Part shown: positions 35,776-43,603 of the stretch, piece after piece
How the letters are laid out: every line of letters starts with the position of its first letter
Numbering within the stretch: the stretch's first letter is position 1
Source: Gammaproteobacteria bacterium
GTDB taxonomy: Bacteria; Pseudomonadota; Gammaproteobacteria; Thiomicrospirales; Thiomicrospiraceae
Direction of reading: 5' to 3'
Assembly (NCBI GenBank): GCA_014763665.1
Contig: JACXUY010000003.1
Span: 1-64,000, forward strand
DNA: 64,000 nucleotides
Made by a program: the position numbers and the translations under genes
The notes under the pieces: generated by a model
What the model was told of the DNA's origin: nothing
Seen by the model: the letters and a program-made list of their open reading frames with translations, nothing else
Database searches by the model: none

Positions 35776-36939
35776 ATGATGCCATTATCCGCACCTGAAG
35801 CGCAAGTCATCAAGCTGATTAGCACACCAAAACTACCAGAATCTTTATTTCAGAACGCTCAACCTGTTACTGTCAAAGTGCTCGCCAGCGAAGGCAATCA
35901 GGCTAGCATTTTACTGGCAGGGCGTCAGTTAGCTACTCAAACCAACGTCCCACTCAATCCGGGACAAACGCTCAGCGCACAACCCATGCTGGTCAACGGA
36001 CAGTTGCAACTCAAAATTTTAACACCGCCTCCAGCGCCAGCCGGCCCTCAGTCGCCCACTAGCACTGGCTCCTCTCATGTTACCACGCCAGTCAATCTGC
36101 CCACCATAACTCAGGATGCTGCCAATGCCAAAACAGCCTCTACACCAAACTCAGCTGCAAACGCACTACCAAACTGGACGCAATCCCTACCCAATACGAC
36201 CAAAGAAACCTTGGCTGCGCTCAAAAACAGCCTACCTAATCAATCACCGTTACAGCAACTGCTAACGATGGTTAACGACCAGATTCAACAAGCCAATCAA
36301 GGGCAAAAGTCACTCAACCCAGCTTGGCAAAGCCTACTCAATCAAGCACTCAACCTACAGACCCCGGTAACTGCAGAAAAAGTCCAGCAAAGCATGCAGG
36401 CATTTAATGATAAGTATGCCAATCAATCAACAGCTGAATGGAAACAAGGCTTAGTCAATTTGATTAACAACCCAGATGCGAACGCAGAGGAAAAAATCAT
36501 TGCTCAACAACTGCTTAACCGCTCTGAACTGACACAGCAACTGCAAAACTTACAACACAATACGGGTAATGCCGTTTGGTTACAAGAAATTCCTTTTCAA
36601 GACCAAAAGCTACTGGATAATTTCACCCTGGAAATTGACTTACCTAAAACAGAACAGCCTGAGAATGAACAACATTGGAAAATTTTTGTTCAACTCAACT
36701 TACCAGAAGGAGATTTCACTAGTCGCATTCAAATGGATAAGGAATTAAACTTACGCGTACAATTATGGGGCAGTAATGCTGAATTAACCCAACTAATCCA
36801 ACAACAAGCACAAACGCTTAAGCAAGCGCTGACAGACCAAGGTTTGGTTGTAGAAAGTTTGGTGATAGTGCAAGGCAAGCCAGAGCCTCGAACCGAAAAA
36901 CCCTTATGGCATCAACCACTCGTTGATTGCCACGGATAA
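35776..36939 (+). CDS. Second FliK-like hook-length-control protein
   Basis: The 387-residue protein starts at ATG 35776 behind GAAGGAG. It has a Pro/Gln/Thr-rich middle and a C-terminal Flg_hook-type domain (about residues 265-375; LQEIPFQDQKLL, IFVQLNLPEGDFTSRIQM, LRVQLWGSNAELTQLIQQQAQTL) like that of FliK. A canonical fliK lies in the fli operon at 54209. This copy is paired with a free FlhB C-terminal domain next to it. Together they look like the two partners of the export substrate-specificity switch. Its precise role is an inference. Confidence 0.75.
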   Translation: MMPLSAPEAQVIKLISTPKLPESLFQNAQPVTVKVLASEGNQASILLAGRQLATQTNVPLNPGQTLSAQPMLVNGQLQLKILTPPPAPAGPQSPTSTGSSHVTTPVNLPTITQDAANAKTASTPNSAANALPNWTQSLPNTTKETLAALKNSLPNQSPLQQLLTMVNDQIQQANQGQKSLNPAWQSLLNQALNLQTPVTAEKVQQSMQAFNDKYANQSTAEWKQGLVNLINNPDANAEEKIIAQQLLNRSELTQQLQNLQHNTGNAVWLQEIPFQDQKLLDNFTLEIDLPKTEQPENEQHWKIFVQLNLPEGDFTSRIQMDKELNLRVQLWGSNAELTQLIQQQAQTLKQALTDQGLVVESLVIVQGKPEPRTEKPLWHQPLVDCHG

Positions 36940-36946
36940 TAAACGC

Positions 36947-37234
36947 ATGAATAACGCAGAAGACAAAGAACCCACCTCAGCTGTTGCCTTGGTTTATAAA
37001 CAAGATGATCTACCGCGCGTAGTCGCTAAAGGAAAAGGCGCTATTGCAGATAAAATTTTAGCAATGGCCAAAACAGCCGAAATCCCCATCCATCAGGATG
37101 CGCAACTCAACAAAGCCCTATCTGCACTGGAACTGAATCAACCTATTCCGCGCGAACTCTTCGCGGCGGTTGCTCAGGTGTTGGTGTTTGCTTACAACTT
37201 AAGCGGCAAATCACCGCCCAATCAACATCAATAA
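36947..37234 (+). CDS. Free-standing FlhB C-terminal domain (FhlB-like)
   Basis: The 95-residue protein aligns with the FlhB segment just after its autocleavage site: SAVALVYKQDDLPRVVAKGKG, a helix, and IPIHQDAQLNKALSALELNQPIPRELFAAVAQVL, matching the FlhB end encoded at 45774. It has no NPTH motif and no membrane part. In bacteria with such genes, the protein can substitute for the FlhB cytoplasmic fragment in export. I choose ATG 36947; TTG 36923 would overlap the FliK-like gene more deeply. Convergent with cheW, only 3 bases apart. Confidence 0.82.
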   Translation: MNNAEDKEPTSAVALVYKQDDLPRVVAKGKGAIADKILAMAKTAEIPIHQDAQLNKALSALELNQPIPRELFAAVAQVLVFAYNLSGKSPPNQHQ

Positions 37235-37237
37235 GCC

Positions 37238-37777
37238 TTAGAATAAATCATCATCTCCACCCGCACCAACTGAGGGCGAAGCCATAAAACCACCGCTCGG
37301 CTGACTATCAAAAAACTTCATCGAGTCAATAATGATAATCACCCCTTCATCAACAGAATGACTGACACCTTGAATCATACGATTACTCGAATCATCACCA
37401 ACACTGCTGATGGCATCAATTCTCCCTTCTTGTATGTCTCGAACCTCTTTGACCTCATCGACCAACAAACCCAAGACCTGCCCTTGCTGTTCGACAATGA
37501 TAATTCGGGACAAATCCGTTAATGATGAGCTAGACAATTTAAAATATTGTCGGGTATCGAGCACGGAGACAATTACCCCACGTACATTAATAACACCCAA
37601 CACATCATAAGGAGCGCCGGGAACCGGACGAATTTCCCCGACCCGAAGTACCTCACGCACATTTTGCACATTAACACCGTAACTTTCGGTATCGAGTCGG
37701 AACAAGACACAACGCACATAGCTGCCTTCATATTCTTGATCGTCCATATTGGTGATTGACATATCAAACTCTTTCAT
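37238..37777 (-). CDS. cheW: Chemotaxis adaptor CheW
   Basis: CheW couples chemoreceptors to CheA. The 179-residue protein has the CheW fold (CVLFRLDTESYGVNVQNVREVL, RPVPGAPYDVLGVINVRGVIVSVLD, LGLLVDEVKEV). The C-terminal 25 residues are a flexible extension ending in GGDDDLF. A start at ATG 37777 or 37762 is possible; the second has AAAGAG six bases upstream. It is five bases from cheA, so cotranscribed. Confidence 0.95.
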   Translation of the reverse strand: MKEFDMSITNMDDQEYEGSYVRCVLFRLDTESYGVNVQNVREVLRVGEIRPVPGAPYDVLGVINVRGVIVSVLDTRQYFKLSSSSLTDLSRIIIVEQQGQVLGLLVDEVKEVRDIQEGRIDAISSVGDDSSNRMIQGVSHSVDEGVIIIIDSMKFFDSQPSGGFMASPSVGAGGDDDLF

Positions 37778-37782
37778 AATGC

Positions 37783-39765
37783 TTAAAACCTGTTCATCAT
37801 ACCGGGCAAATCGAGAATGAGGGCAATGCGACCATCCCCTGTGATGGTGGCACCTGCATAACCTTGCACTCCTTGTAATTTAGCACCTAGCGGTTTAATC
37901 ACCACTTCTTCCTGACCACGAACTTGATCTACAATCAATCCCACCATGACTGTACCAATATTTACAATCACCACTTTGGCATGATCTAAAGGCTCATGAC
38001 TGGTATGAGAGGACAACCAATCTCTCATAAAATACAATGGGATACTGCGTGAACGTAAACGCACCATCATGCGTCCGTCAATACGATTGCTCTGAATAGG
38101 ATCGTAGTCAAAAATTTCCTGCACCGCTGTGAGTGGAATAGCATAATTAAACTCACCCACTCCCACCATCAGCGTCGGTAAAATAGCCAAGGTTAACGGA
38201 ACACGAATATTAAAAATCGTACCCTCACCCAACACAGAATGAATATCAATGCTACCATTCAGCTTGTTGATGGTGCTCTTCACCACATCCATACCAACAC
38301 CACGCCCCGAAACATCGGAAATTTCAGTTTTGGTAGAGAATCCAGGTAACAAAATTAACTCGAATGCGGCTTTATCATCCAGCTGTGCCGCTGTCATTTC
38401 GTCAATCAAGCCCTTTTCAACGGCCTTTTGCCGTAACACGTCCGCATTCATACCCTTACCATCATCGGTAATGGTTAAGAGAATATGATCTCCCTCTTGT
38501 TGCGCAGACAGGATGAGCTTACCCACACGCGGCTTACCCTGACTTTCACGGGTTTGAGGGTCTTCCACACCATGGTCAACCGCATTGCGTACCAAATGCA
38601 CCAACGGATCAGCCAAGGCTTCGACGAGATTCTTATCTAAATCGGTATCTTCACCCTCAAGCTCCAGCTCAATTTCTTTGCCAAGCTTGCGAGCCAAATC
38701 ACGAACCACTCGCGGAAAACGGCTAAACACCTTTTTAACGGGTTGCATACGCGTCTTCATCACCGACGCTTGCAAATCCATAGTGACATGATCTAGGTTA
38801 GCAACAACTGCAGACACTTCCTCGTTTTGCAGTAAGGTGCGCAAATTCAGCAAGCGATTACGTACCAACACCAACTCACCAACCAGATTCATAATCTCAT
38901 CGAGTCGCTTGGTATCCACACGCACAGTCGATTCAGCCTCTTCACTGGCTTTGGCCACAACAGCCGTTTTATTAGTCGGTTTCGCTGCGGGTACTGGCGC
39001 CGACTTCACAGGTTCAGTGACTACCGGTGGAGCAGTAACTGGGGGAGCTGGTGGCGAATCGACTAAAACGCCTACCGCTTTGGCGGCATCTAAAGCAGCT
39101 TCTTGCGCAGATTTGCCCGACTGCAAACCAGCCAACATGGCCTCAAATTCTTCGTCTGTAATTTCGCCATCGGGATCTAAACCAGCAACAAAAGGCGATT
39201 CAGGAGCTGTTGTTGGTGCCGTTACTTGTGCCGATTTTGCCAGCATGTCGCGCTGATTGAGTAACGCTTCAAATTCTTCATCAGAAATCTCACCATCAGG
39301 GTCCACGCCTTCTGGTAAAGTCAGTTTAATGGCAGGAGCGGTGACAACTTCAACAGGCGCATCCATTTCAACTGATGAGCTCATTTCACCTTTCACGGCA
39401 GCATCCAACTCAGCTAACAAACGGGCATCGGCAGCTTCAAGCTCACGCTCACCCGCTTGTAATGCTTGAATCATGCGACCGATCACATCATAGGCTTGCA
39501 GAACCACATCAACGTTGCCGCCCGCATACTCGCGTTCGCCATTACGAATTTTATCGAACAAGTTTTCGGCACGGTGACACAATTCAACTAATGGGGTGAC
39601 ACCAATGAAACCCGCACCCCCTTTGATGGTATGAAAACCACGAAAAATAGCATTCAACAAATCGGTATTATGTGGATCGCGCTCCAGCTCTACCAGCTGT
39701 TCATTTAGGTTTTCGTAAAGCTCACCCGCTTCTACCAAAAAGTCTTGTAAAATTTCCTCGTCCAC
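37783..39765 (-). CDS. cheA: Chemotaxis histidine kinase CheA
   Basis: CheA phosphorylates CheY and CheB. The 660-residue protein has an Hpt domain with His45 (GFHTIKGGAGF), a long linker (about 125-285), dimerisation domain (RLDEIMNLVGELVLVRNRL), the kinase core (N box LVRNAVDHGVED, ITDDGKGMN, GVGMDVV) and a CheW-like P5 domain. The linker carries two copies of the acidic motif DPDGEI-S/T-DEEFEA about 45 residues apart; no clear P2 domain is seen. Start is GTG 39765 with AGGAG eight bases upstream. A sigma-54 element lies upstream at 39856. Confidence 0.95.
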   Translation of the reverse strand: MDEEILQDFLVEAGELYENLNEQLVELERDPHNTDLLNAIFRGFHTIKGGAGFIGVTPLVELCHRAENLFDKIRNGEREYAGGNVDVVLQAYDVIGRMIQALQAGERELEAADARLLAELDAAVKGEMSSSVEMDAPVEVVTAPAIKLTLPEGVDPDGEISDEEFEALLNQRDMLAKSAQVTAPTTAPESPFVAGLDPDGEITDEEFEAMLAGLQSGKSAQEAALDAAKAVGVLVDSPPAPPVTAPPVVTEPVKSAPVPAAKPTNKTAVVAKASEEAESTVRVDTKRLDEIMNLVGELVLVRNRLLNLRTLLQNEEVSAVVANLDHVTMDLQASVMKTRMQPVKKVFSRFPRVVRDLARKLGKEIELELEGEDTDLDKNLVEALADPLVHLVRNAVDHGVEDPQTRESQGKPRVGKLILSAQQEGDHILLTITDDGKGMNADVLRQKAVEKGLIDEMTAAQLDDKAAFELILLPGFSTKTEISDVSGRGVGMDVVKSTINKLNGSIDIHSVLGEGTIFNIRVPLTLAILPTLMVGVGEFNYAIPLTAVQEIFDYDPIQSNRIDGRMMVRLRSRSIPLYFMRDWLSSHTSHEPLDHAKVVIVNIGTVMVGLIVDQVRGQEEVVIKPLGAKLQGVQGYAGATITGDGRIALILDLPGMMNRF

Positions 39766-39855
39766 GACGTGACTCCTGTTTCATGGTCAAGCCGTCATGG
39801 CTTGCCTATAGTAAGGGAATTCAATAGGATTTCCCGATCTTGATGACTACTACAA

Positions 39856-39870
39856 GCAAATTGCGTACCA
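39856..39870 (-). promoter_or_regulatory. Sigma-54 type promoter of cheA-cheW
   Basis: On the minus strand TGGTACGCAATTTGC matches the -24/-12 consensus with one mismatch and exact GG-N10-GC spacing. It begins just after the cheZ stop codon (39872). The start of cheA lies 91 bases downstream, leaving a leader that includes a CAAGCC/GGCTTG hairpin at 39788-39804. Confidence 0.7.
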
Positions 39871-39871
39871 A

Positions 39872-40327
39872 CTACAAACCCATTTCGGCAAGCAGATCAT
39901 CCACATCTTGTTGTCCTTTGGCCCGACCCTGTTGTTCATCCGCTAATACAGCTGGACCAAAACCTGCACTAGCAGGCTTATCGGCATTAGCCTCATTAAG
40001 TTGAGCATGGCGATCTAATCGTTGCAAATCTTGCAGTACTTGCTGTAATACTTGCCCAGTAAGGTCTTGGTAACTTTGCACCATCAGCATTTCAGTTAAA
40101 CGATGTTGAACCGACTCAATTGCCTGCGTAATCTGTTGTAATAGCTTGGCATTGACTTCATCATTGCTCAGTAGATTGGTTTGCATTTGCAAGACAATTT
40201 TCAAATTATCCAGTGTCGATAAAGATTCTTCCGCCAGTACTAAGGTTTGCTGCACTGCTGACTCTTTAGTGGACATGACGTAGTTAATACGCTCGCTGAT
40301 TTCATCGATATGTTGGCCTGTCGTCAT
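39872..40327 (-). CDS. cheZ: Chemotaxis phosphatase CheZ
   Basis: CheZ dephosphorylates CheY-P. The 151-residue protein has the active-site region SYQDLTGQV with Asp and Gln four residues apart and ends in a CheY-binding tail (DVDDLLAEMGL). Start ATG 40327 has a GGGAGAG ribosome site; an upstream in-frame ATG at 40363 lies inside a terminator hairpin. At 151 residues it is shorter than E. coli CheZ (214), with much of the N-terminal helix missing. It follows cheY after a terminator. Confidence 0.9.
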   Translation of the reverse strand: MTTGQHIDEISERINYVMSTKESAVQQTLVLAEESLSTLDNLKIVLQMQTNLLSNDEVNAKLLQQITQAIESVQHRLTEMLMVQSYQDLTGQVLQQVLQDLQRLDRHAQLNEANADKPASAGFGPAVLADEQQGRAKGQQDVDDLLAEMGL

Positions 40328-40347
40328 TTTCTCTCTCCCGAAGGCAT

Positions 40348-40371
40348 AAAAAAGCCCGCTCATAGGCGGGC
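40348..40371 (-). terminator. Intrinsic terminator between cheY and cheZ
   Basis: On the minus strand GCCCGC and GCGGGC pair with a short loop and are followed by TTTTTTA. It lies 17 bases downstream of the cheY stop codon, so transcripts from upstream are expected to be reduced before cheZ. Confidence 0.8.
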
Positions 40372-40387
40372 ACTTATCATGGCGTAC

Positions 40388-40780
40388 TTAACCAATACGC
40401 TCAAAAATTTTCTGGATTTTTTCGTTTAAGGTCGCTGCAGTGAAAGGCTTAACAATATAACCATTAACACCTGCTTCAGCGGCTTCAAAAATTTGGCTGC
40501 GTTTTGCTTCCGCGGTAATTAACAAGAAAGGCGTATCTTTAAAACGGGCATCGGCTCGAATTTTGCGTAAAAAATCAATCCCCGTCATGTTCGGCATATT
40601 CCAATCTGAAACGATGAAATCGAAGCCGCCCGCTGCTTCGACTGCACCCCATGCTTGCACACCATCTTCCGCTTCTGTAAAGTTACTGAAACCCAATTCT
40701 TTCAATAGGTTTTTGACAATGCGTCGCATGGTTGAAAAATCGTCAACAACTAAAATACGCATATCACGATTGATGGCCAT
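40388..40780 (-). CDS. cheY: Chemotaxis response regulator CheY
   Basis: The 130-residue single receiver domain binds FliM when phosphorylated to switch flagellar rotation. Acidic pocket VVDDF, phospho-acceptor Asp in [13 protein letters not shown] (about 59), Thr in LLITAEAK and Lys in YIVKPFTAA are all seen. It is 28 bases downstream of fliA and starts the che genes. A strong hairpin terminator follows it. Confidence 0.96.
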   Translation of the reverse strand: MAINRDMRILVVDDFSTMRRIVKNLLKELGFSNFTEAEDGVQAWGAVEAAGGFDFIVSDWNMPNMTGIDFLRKIRADARFKDTPFLLITAEAKRSQIFEAAEAGVNGYIVKPFTAATLNEKIQKIFERIG

Positions 40781-40808
40781 GGTGGATGATATCTCCTCTT
40801 AATTTCGA

Positions 40809-41549
40809 CTATTCAGCCCATTCTTTTAAACGCGAACGGATGCGCAACAGTGCTTGACCGTGAATCTGACAAACGCGCGACTCACTGACATTGAGCACTT
40901 CCCCAATTTCTTTCAAATTCAATTCTTCATCATAGTACAAAGACATAACCAACTGCTCACGCTCTGGCAAACTGGCAATCGCCTCAGCTAGCTGCCCCTG
41001 AAACTGAGACTGCATTAGCTCTTGCATGGGTTCAGCCATATCTGAAGCATGATTGAGTGTCAGCTGGTCTTCTGATAATTCATCGTGATCAGGCATGTCA
41101 ATTGACAGCACTTGTGTCGTCACCGAATCTTGCAATATCTGATGATATTCCGACATAGACATACCCAAAAGTTTAGCAACTTCTTCGTCTTTGGCTTCTC
41201 GTCCAGCCGTTGCCTCAATGGACCTGATGGCCTCAGAAACTTCGCGTGACTTACGATGCACAGAACGGGGCGTCCAGTCCCCCTTGCGAATTTCATCTAG
41301 CATCGCGCCACGAATACGAATACCAGCATAGGTTTCAAAGCTGGCACCCTGACTGGCATCATACTTTTGTACCGCCTCAATCAGCCCTATCATACCCGAC
41401 TGCACTAAATCATCAACCTGTACGCTAGAAGGCAAACGCCCCTTCAAGTGATAAGCAATCCGCTTCACTAAATCAGTGTGCGCCTCAATTTGCTCGCTCA
41501 ATGAGGTTTGCTGCTTTTGCATTTGCGCATAGGCTTTAACGGGCGTCAT
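40809..41549 (-). CDS. fliA: Flagellar sigma factor FliA (sigma-28)
   Basis: FliA transcribes late flagellar and chemotaxis genes. The 246-residue protein has region 2 (VDDLVQSGMIGLIEAVQKYD, FETYAGIRIRGAMLDEIRKGDWTPRSV) and region 4 (LNLKEIGEVLNVSESRVCQIHGQALLRIR). It follows flhG by three bases and precedes cheY. No FliA-type promoter was found with confidence in the intergenic regions here. Confidence 0.96.
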   Translation of the reverse strand: MTPVKAYAQMQKQQTSLSEQIEAHTDLVKRIAYHLKGRLPSSVQVDDLVQSGMIGLIEAVQKYDASQGASFETYAGIRIRGAMLDEIRKGDWTPRSVHRKSREVSEAIRSIEATAGREAKDEEVAKLLGMSMSEYHQILQDSVTTQVLSIDMPDHDELSEDQLTLNHASDMAEPMQELMQSQFQGQLAEAIASLPEREQLVMSLYYDEELNLKEIGEVLNVSESRVCQIHGQALLRIRSRLKEWAE

Positions 41550-41552
41550 AAC

Positions 41553-42407
41553 TTATCGGATACCTGACTGTACTAATCGTTCGACAAAAAACTGCAAATA
41601 ACCACTTGGCCCCATCGGCACAGGCCAGCGCATCACCTCACGCGCCAACAAAGAAAAAGCCTTACCCGAAGGGCTAAATGGCTTAGACAATACCACCGCT
41701 GTTTGCTGTTGGATCGCCACACGCAAACTCGGATCAAAGGGTACAGGTCCAGCGTAACTGACCTGCACATCCAAAAAACGTTCACAAACACTGGCAATCT
41801 TATCAAATAGCGCTGTTGCATGGCTAGGTGATTGCGCCATATTCGCCACAATTCTTACTTTTGACACGCCATATTCACGATTTAGCACCTTAATTAGTGC
41901 ATAGGCATCGGTAATGGATGCTGGTTCATCGCAAACAACCACCAATACCTCCATCGCAGCGCGACAGAAACTGAGCACACTGTCCGAAATACCCGCTGCC
42001 GTGTCGATTAGTAACACATCAATGTCGTCAGCTAATTCAGAAAACGCCTGAATTAACCCCGCATTTTCCACACTAGACAGATTGGCCATGCGCCTGACCC
42101 CCGAAGAACCCGGAATAATTTTTAACCCACCTGGTCCTTCAATCATCACCTCTTTAAGGCCATGAGTACCATCAAGCACATGCGAAAGATTGAAAGGCGC
42201 TCTCAATCCCAAAAGCACATCTACGTTGGCCATACTCATGTCAGCGTCGAGCAGGCACACTCTCTCGCCCATTTTGGACAAGGCGACCCCTAAATTAACC
42301 GATACACTGGTTTTACCCACACCGCCCTTGCCACCGGTGATGGCAATGGTTCTAACAGGGCGTTGCTGCCCCGCTGATCTTAGCCCCGCAGCCTGATCTT
42401 CAAACAT
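41553..42407 (-). CDS. flhG: Flagellar number regulator FlhG (FleN)
   Basis: This MinD-like ATPase limits the number of polar flagella, working with FlhF. The 284-residue protein has the deviant Walker A GGKGGVGKTSVSVNLG, DADMSMANVDVLLGL and DTAAGISDSV. It overlaps flhF by 8 bases and precedes fliA. FleN also restrains the flagellar master regulator in relatives; the FleQ gene itself is not in this window. Confidence 0.95.
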   Translation of the reverse strand: MFEDQAAGLRSAGQQRPVRTIAITGGKGGVGKTSVSVNLGVALSKMGERVCLLDADMSMANVDVLLGLRAPFNLSHVLDGTHGLKEVMIEGPGGLKIIPGSSGVRRMANLSSVENAGLIQAFSELADDIDVLLIDTAAGISDSVLSFCRAAMEVLVVVCDEPASITDAYALIKVLNREYGVSKVRIVANMAQSPSHATALFDKIASVCERFLDVQVSYAGPVPFDPSLRVAIQQQTAVVLSKPFSPSGKAFSLLAREVMRWPVPMGPSGYLQFFVERLVQSGIR

Positions 42408-43593
42408 CCGTTATCTCCCGACCGAGTCCATAATGAACGCCATCTAAAGCCGTCGCTTCACGTGTGCGCCCCATTGCAATAGCTTGATCAAGCAAGTCTC
42501 GTGCCGTTATCGGCATCAAATCCTCTGGCACCCGCTGTCCGTTAGTACAATAAGCCAATGCCAAGCGGTTTTGCGCTAATAAGGTCACTGCAGGACCCAA
42601 CAAGGTCGCCTCATCCAATTTCGTTAAAATACAGCCAATCGGCTTGAGCTTGCCAAAAGCGAGCATAATCTCTTGCATCACACTAAGCTGAGTCGCTGCC
42701 GACAACACCAAAAGGGGTTTAATATCGCCCGTGCCATCGTCCAAACTCTGTGCTAAATAGTCATGAAGCCGTGCATCGCGCTGACTGAGTCCAGCCGTAT
42801 CGACCAATAGCAAACGACGCTGCGCTAACCTGTCTAACAACCGGAAAAACTCAGTCGGCGTACTCGCTGTGTATAAAGGCACACCAATTAGGTCGGCAAA
42901 TATTTTCAACTGCTCTTGTGCGCCGATTTTATAGGTATCCAGCGTGATCACAGCACATTCGGCCGTACCGTATCGCAACGCGTAACGCGCAGCCAATTTG
43001 GCAATGGTCGTTGTTTTACCCACGCCAGTAGGCCCGACCAAGGCAATGACGCCGCCCTGATCCAACAAACCATCAGCTAAGGCTGGCATATTATGCAACA
43101 GACTTGCCTGAATTTGTCGCCAATCCGCCTCGACATCCCCTGACAACACCAGCTGCTCTACCAAATTTTGGCATAGCTCCCAACCAATACCCATGGCTGA
43201 AAGACGCTTGAGCAAGATGACTTTATCGGGATGCTGCACCCTTGTTTGCTGCCATGCAAAACCAGATAGCTGCTGCTCCAACAAAGCACGCATCTGCTTT
43301 AATTCCTGATGCATAATAGCCAAGTCCGGCTGAGGTGCAGACTGGGTACGATAACCAGTCGAAGCCGAAGCACCAACCAAGGGTTCTCGCATTTGAGTGT
43401 TAGCAAAACCATCATGAATTTGTGGCTTAACCTTGGTGGATGATGAAACCATGTCAGGATCAATGCCTGCCGTCACTTCAACACTGTCATCTAATTGACG
43501 TGTTGACATAAGGACAGCTTGGTCACCTAACTCTTCTTTCACCATATTCATGGCTTGACGCATGTTGCTGGCGACAAAACGCTTTATACGCAT
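42400..43593 (-). CDS. flhF: Flagellar biosynthesis GTPase FlhF
   Basis: FlhF, an SRP-type GTPase, places the flagellum at the cell pole. The 397-residue protein has a family N-terminus (MRIKRFVASNMRQAMNMVKEELG), a variable linker and the NG domain (GPTGVGKTTTIAKLAARYAL, DTYKIGAQEQL, DTAGLSQRD, LTKLDEATLLG). Placed between flhA and flhG, as in other polar flagellates. Confidence 0.96.
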   Translation of the reverse strand: MRIKRFVASNMRQAMNMVKEELGDQAVLMSTRQLDDSVEVTAGIDPDMVSSSTKVKPQIHDGFANTQMREPLVGASASTGYRTQSAPQPDLAIMHQELKQMRALLEQQLSGFAWQQTRVQHPDKVILLKRLSAMGIGWELCQNLVEQLVLSGDVEADWRQIQASLLHNMPALADGLLDQGGVIALVGPTGVGKTTTIAKLAARYALRYGTAECAVITLDTYKIGAQEQLKIFADLIGVPLYTASTPTEFFRLLDRLAQRRLLLVDTAGLSQRDARLHDYLAQSLDDGTGDIKPLLVLSAATQLSVMQEIMLAFGKLKPIGCILTKLDEATLLGPAVTLLAQNRLALAYCTNGQRVPEDLMPITARDLLDQAIAMGRTREATALDGVHYGLGREITDV

Positions 43594-43603
43594 CTAACCC
43601 ACC

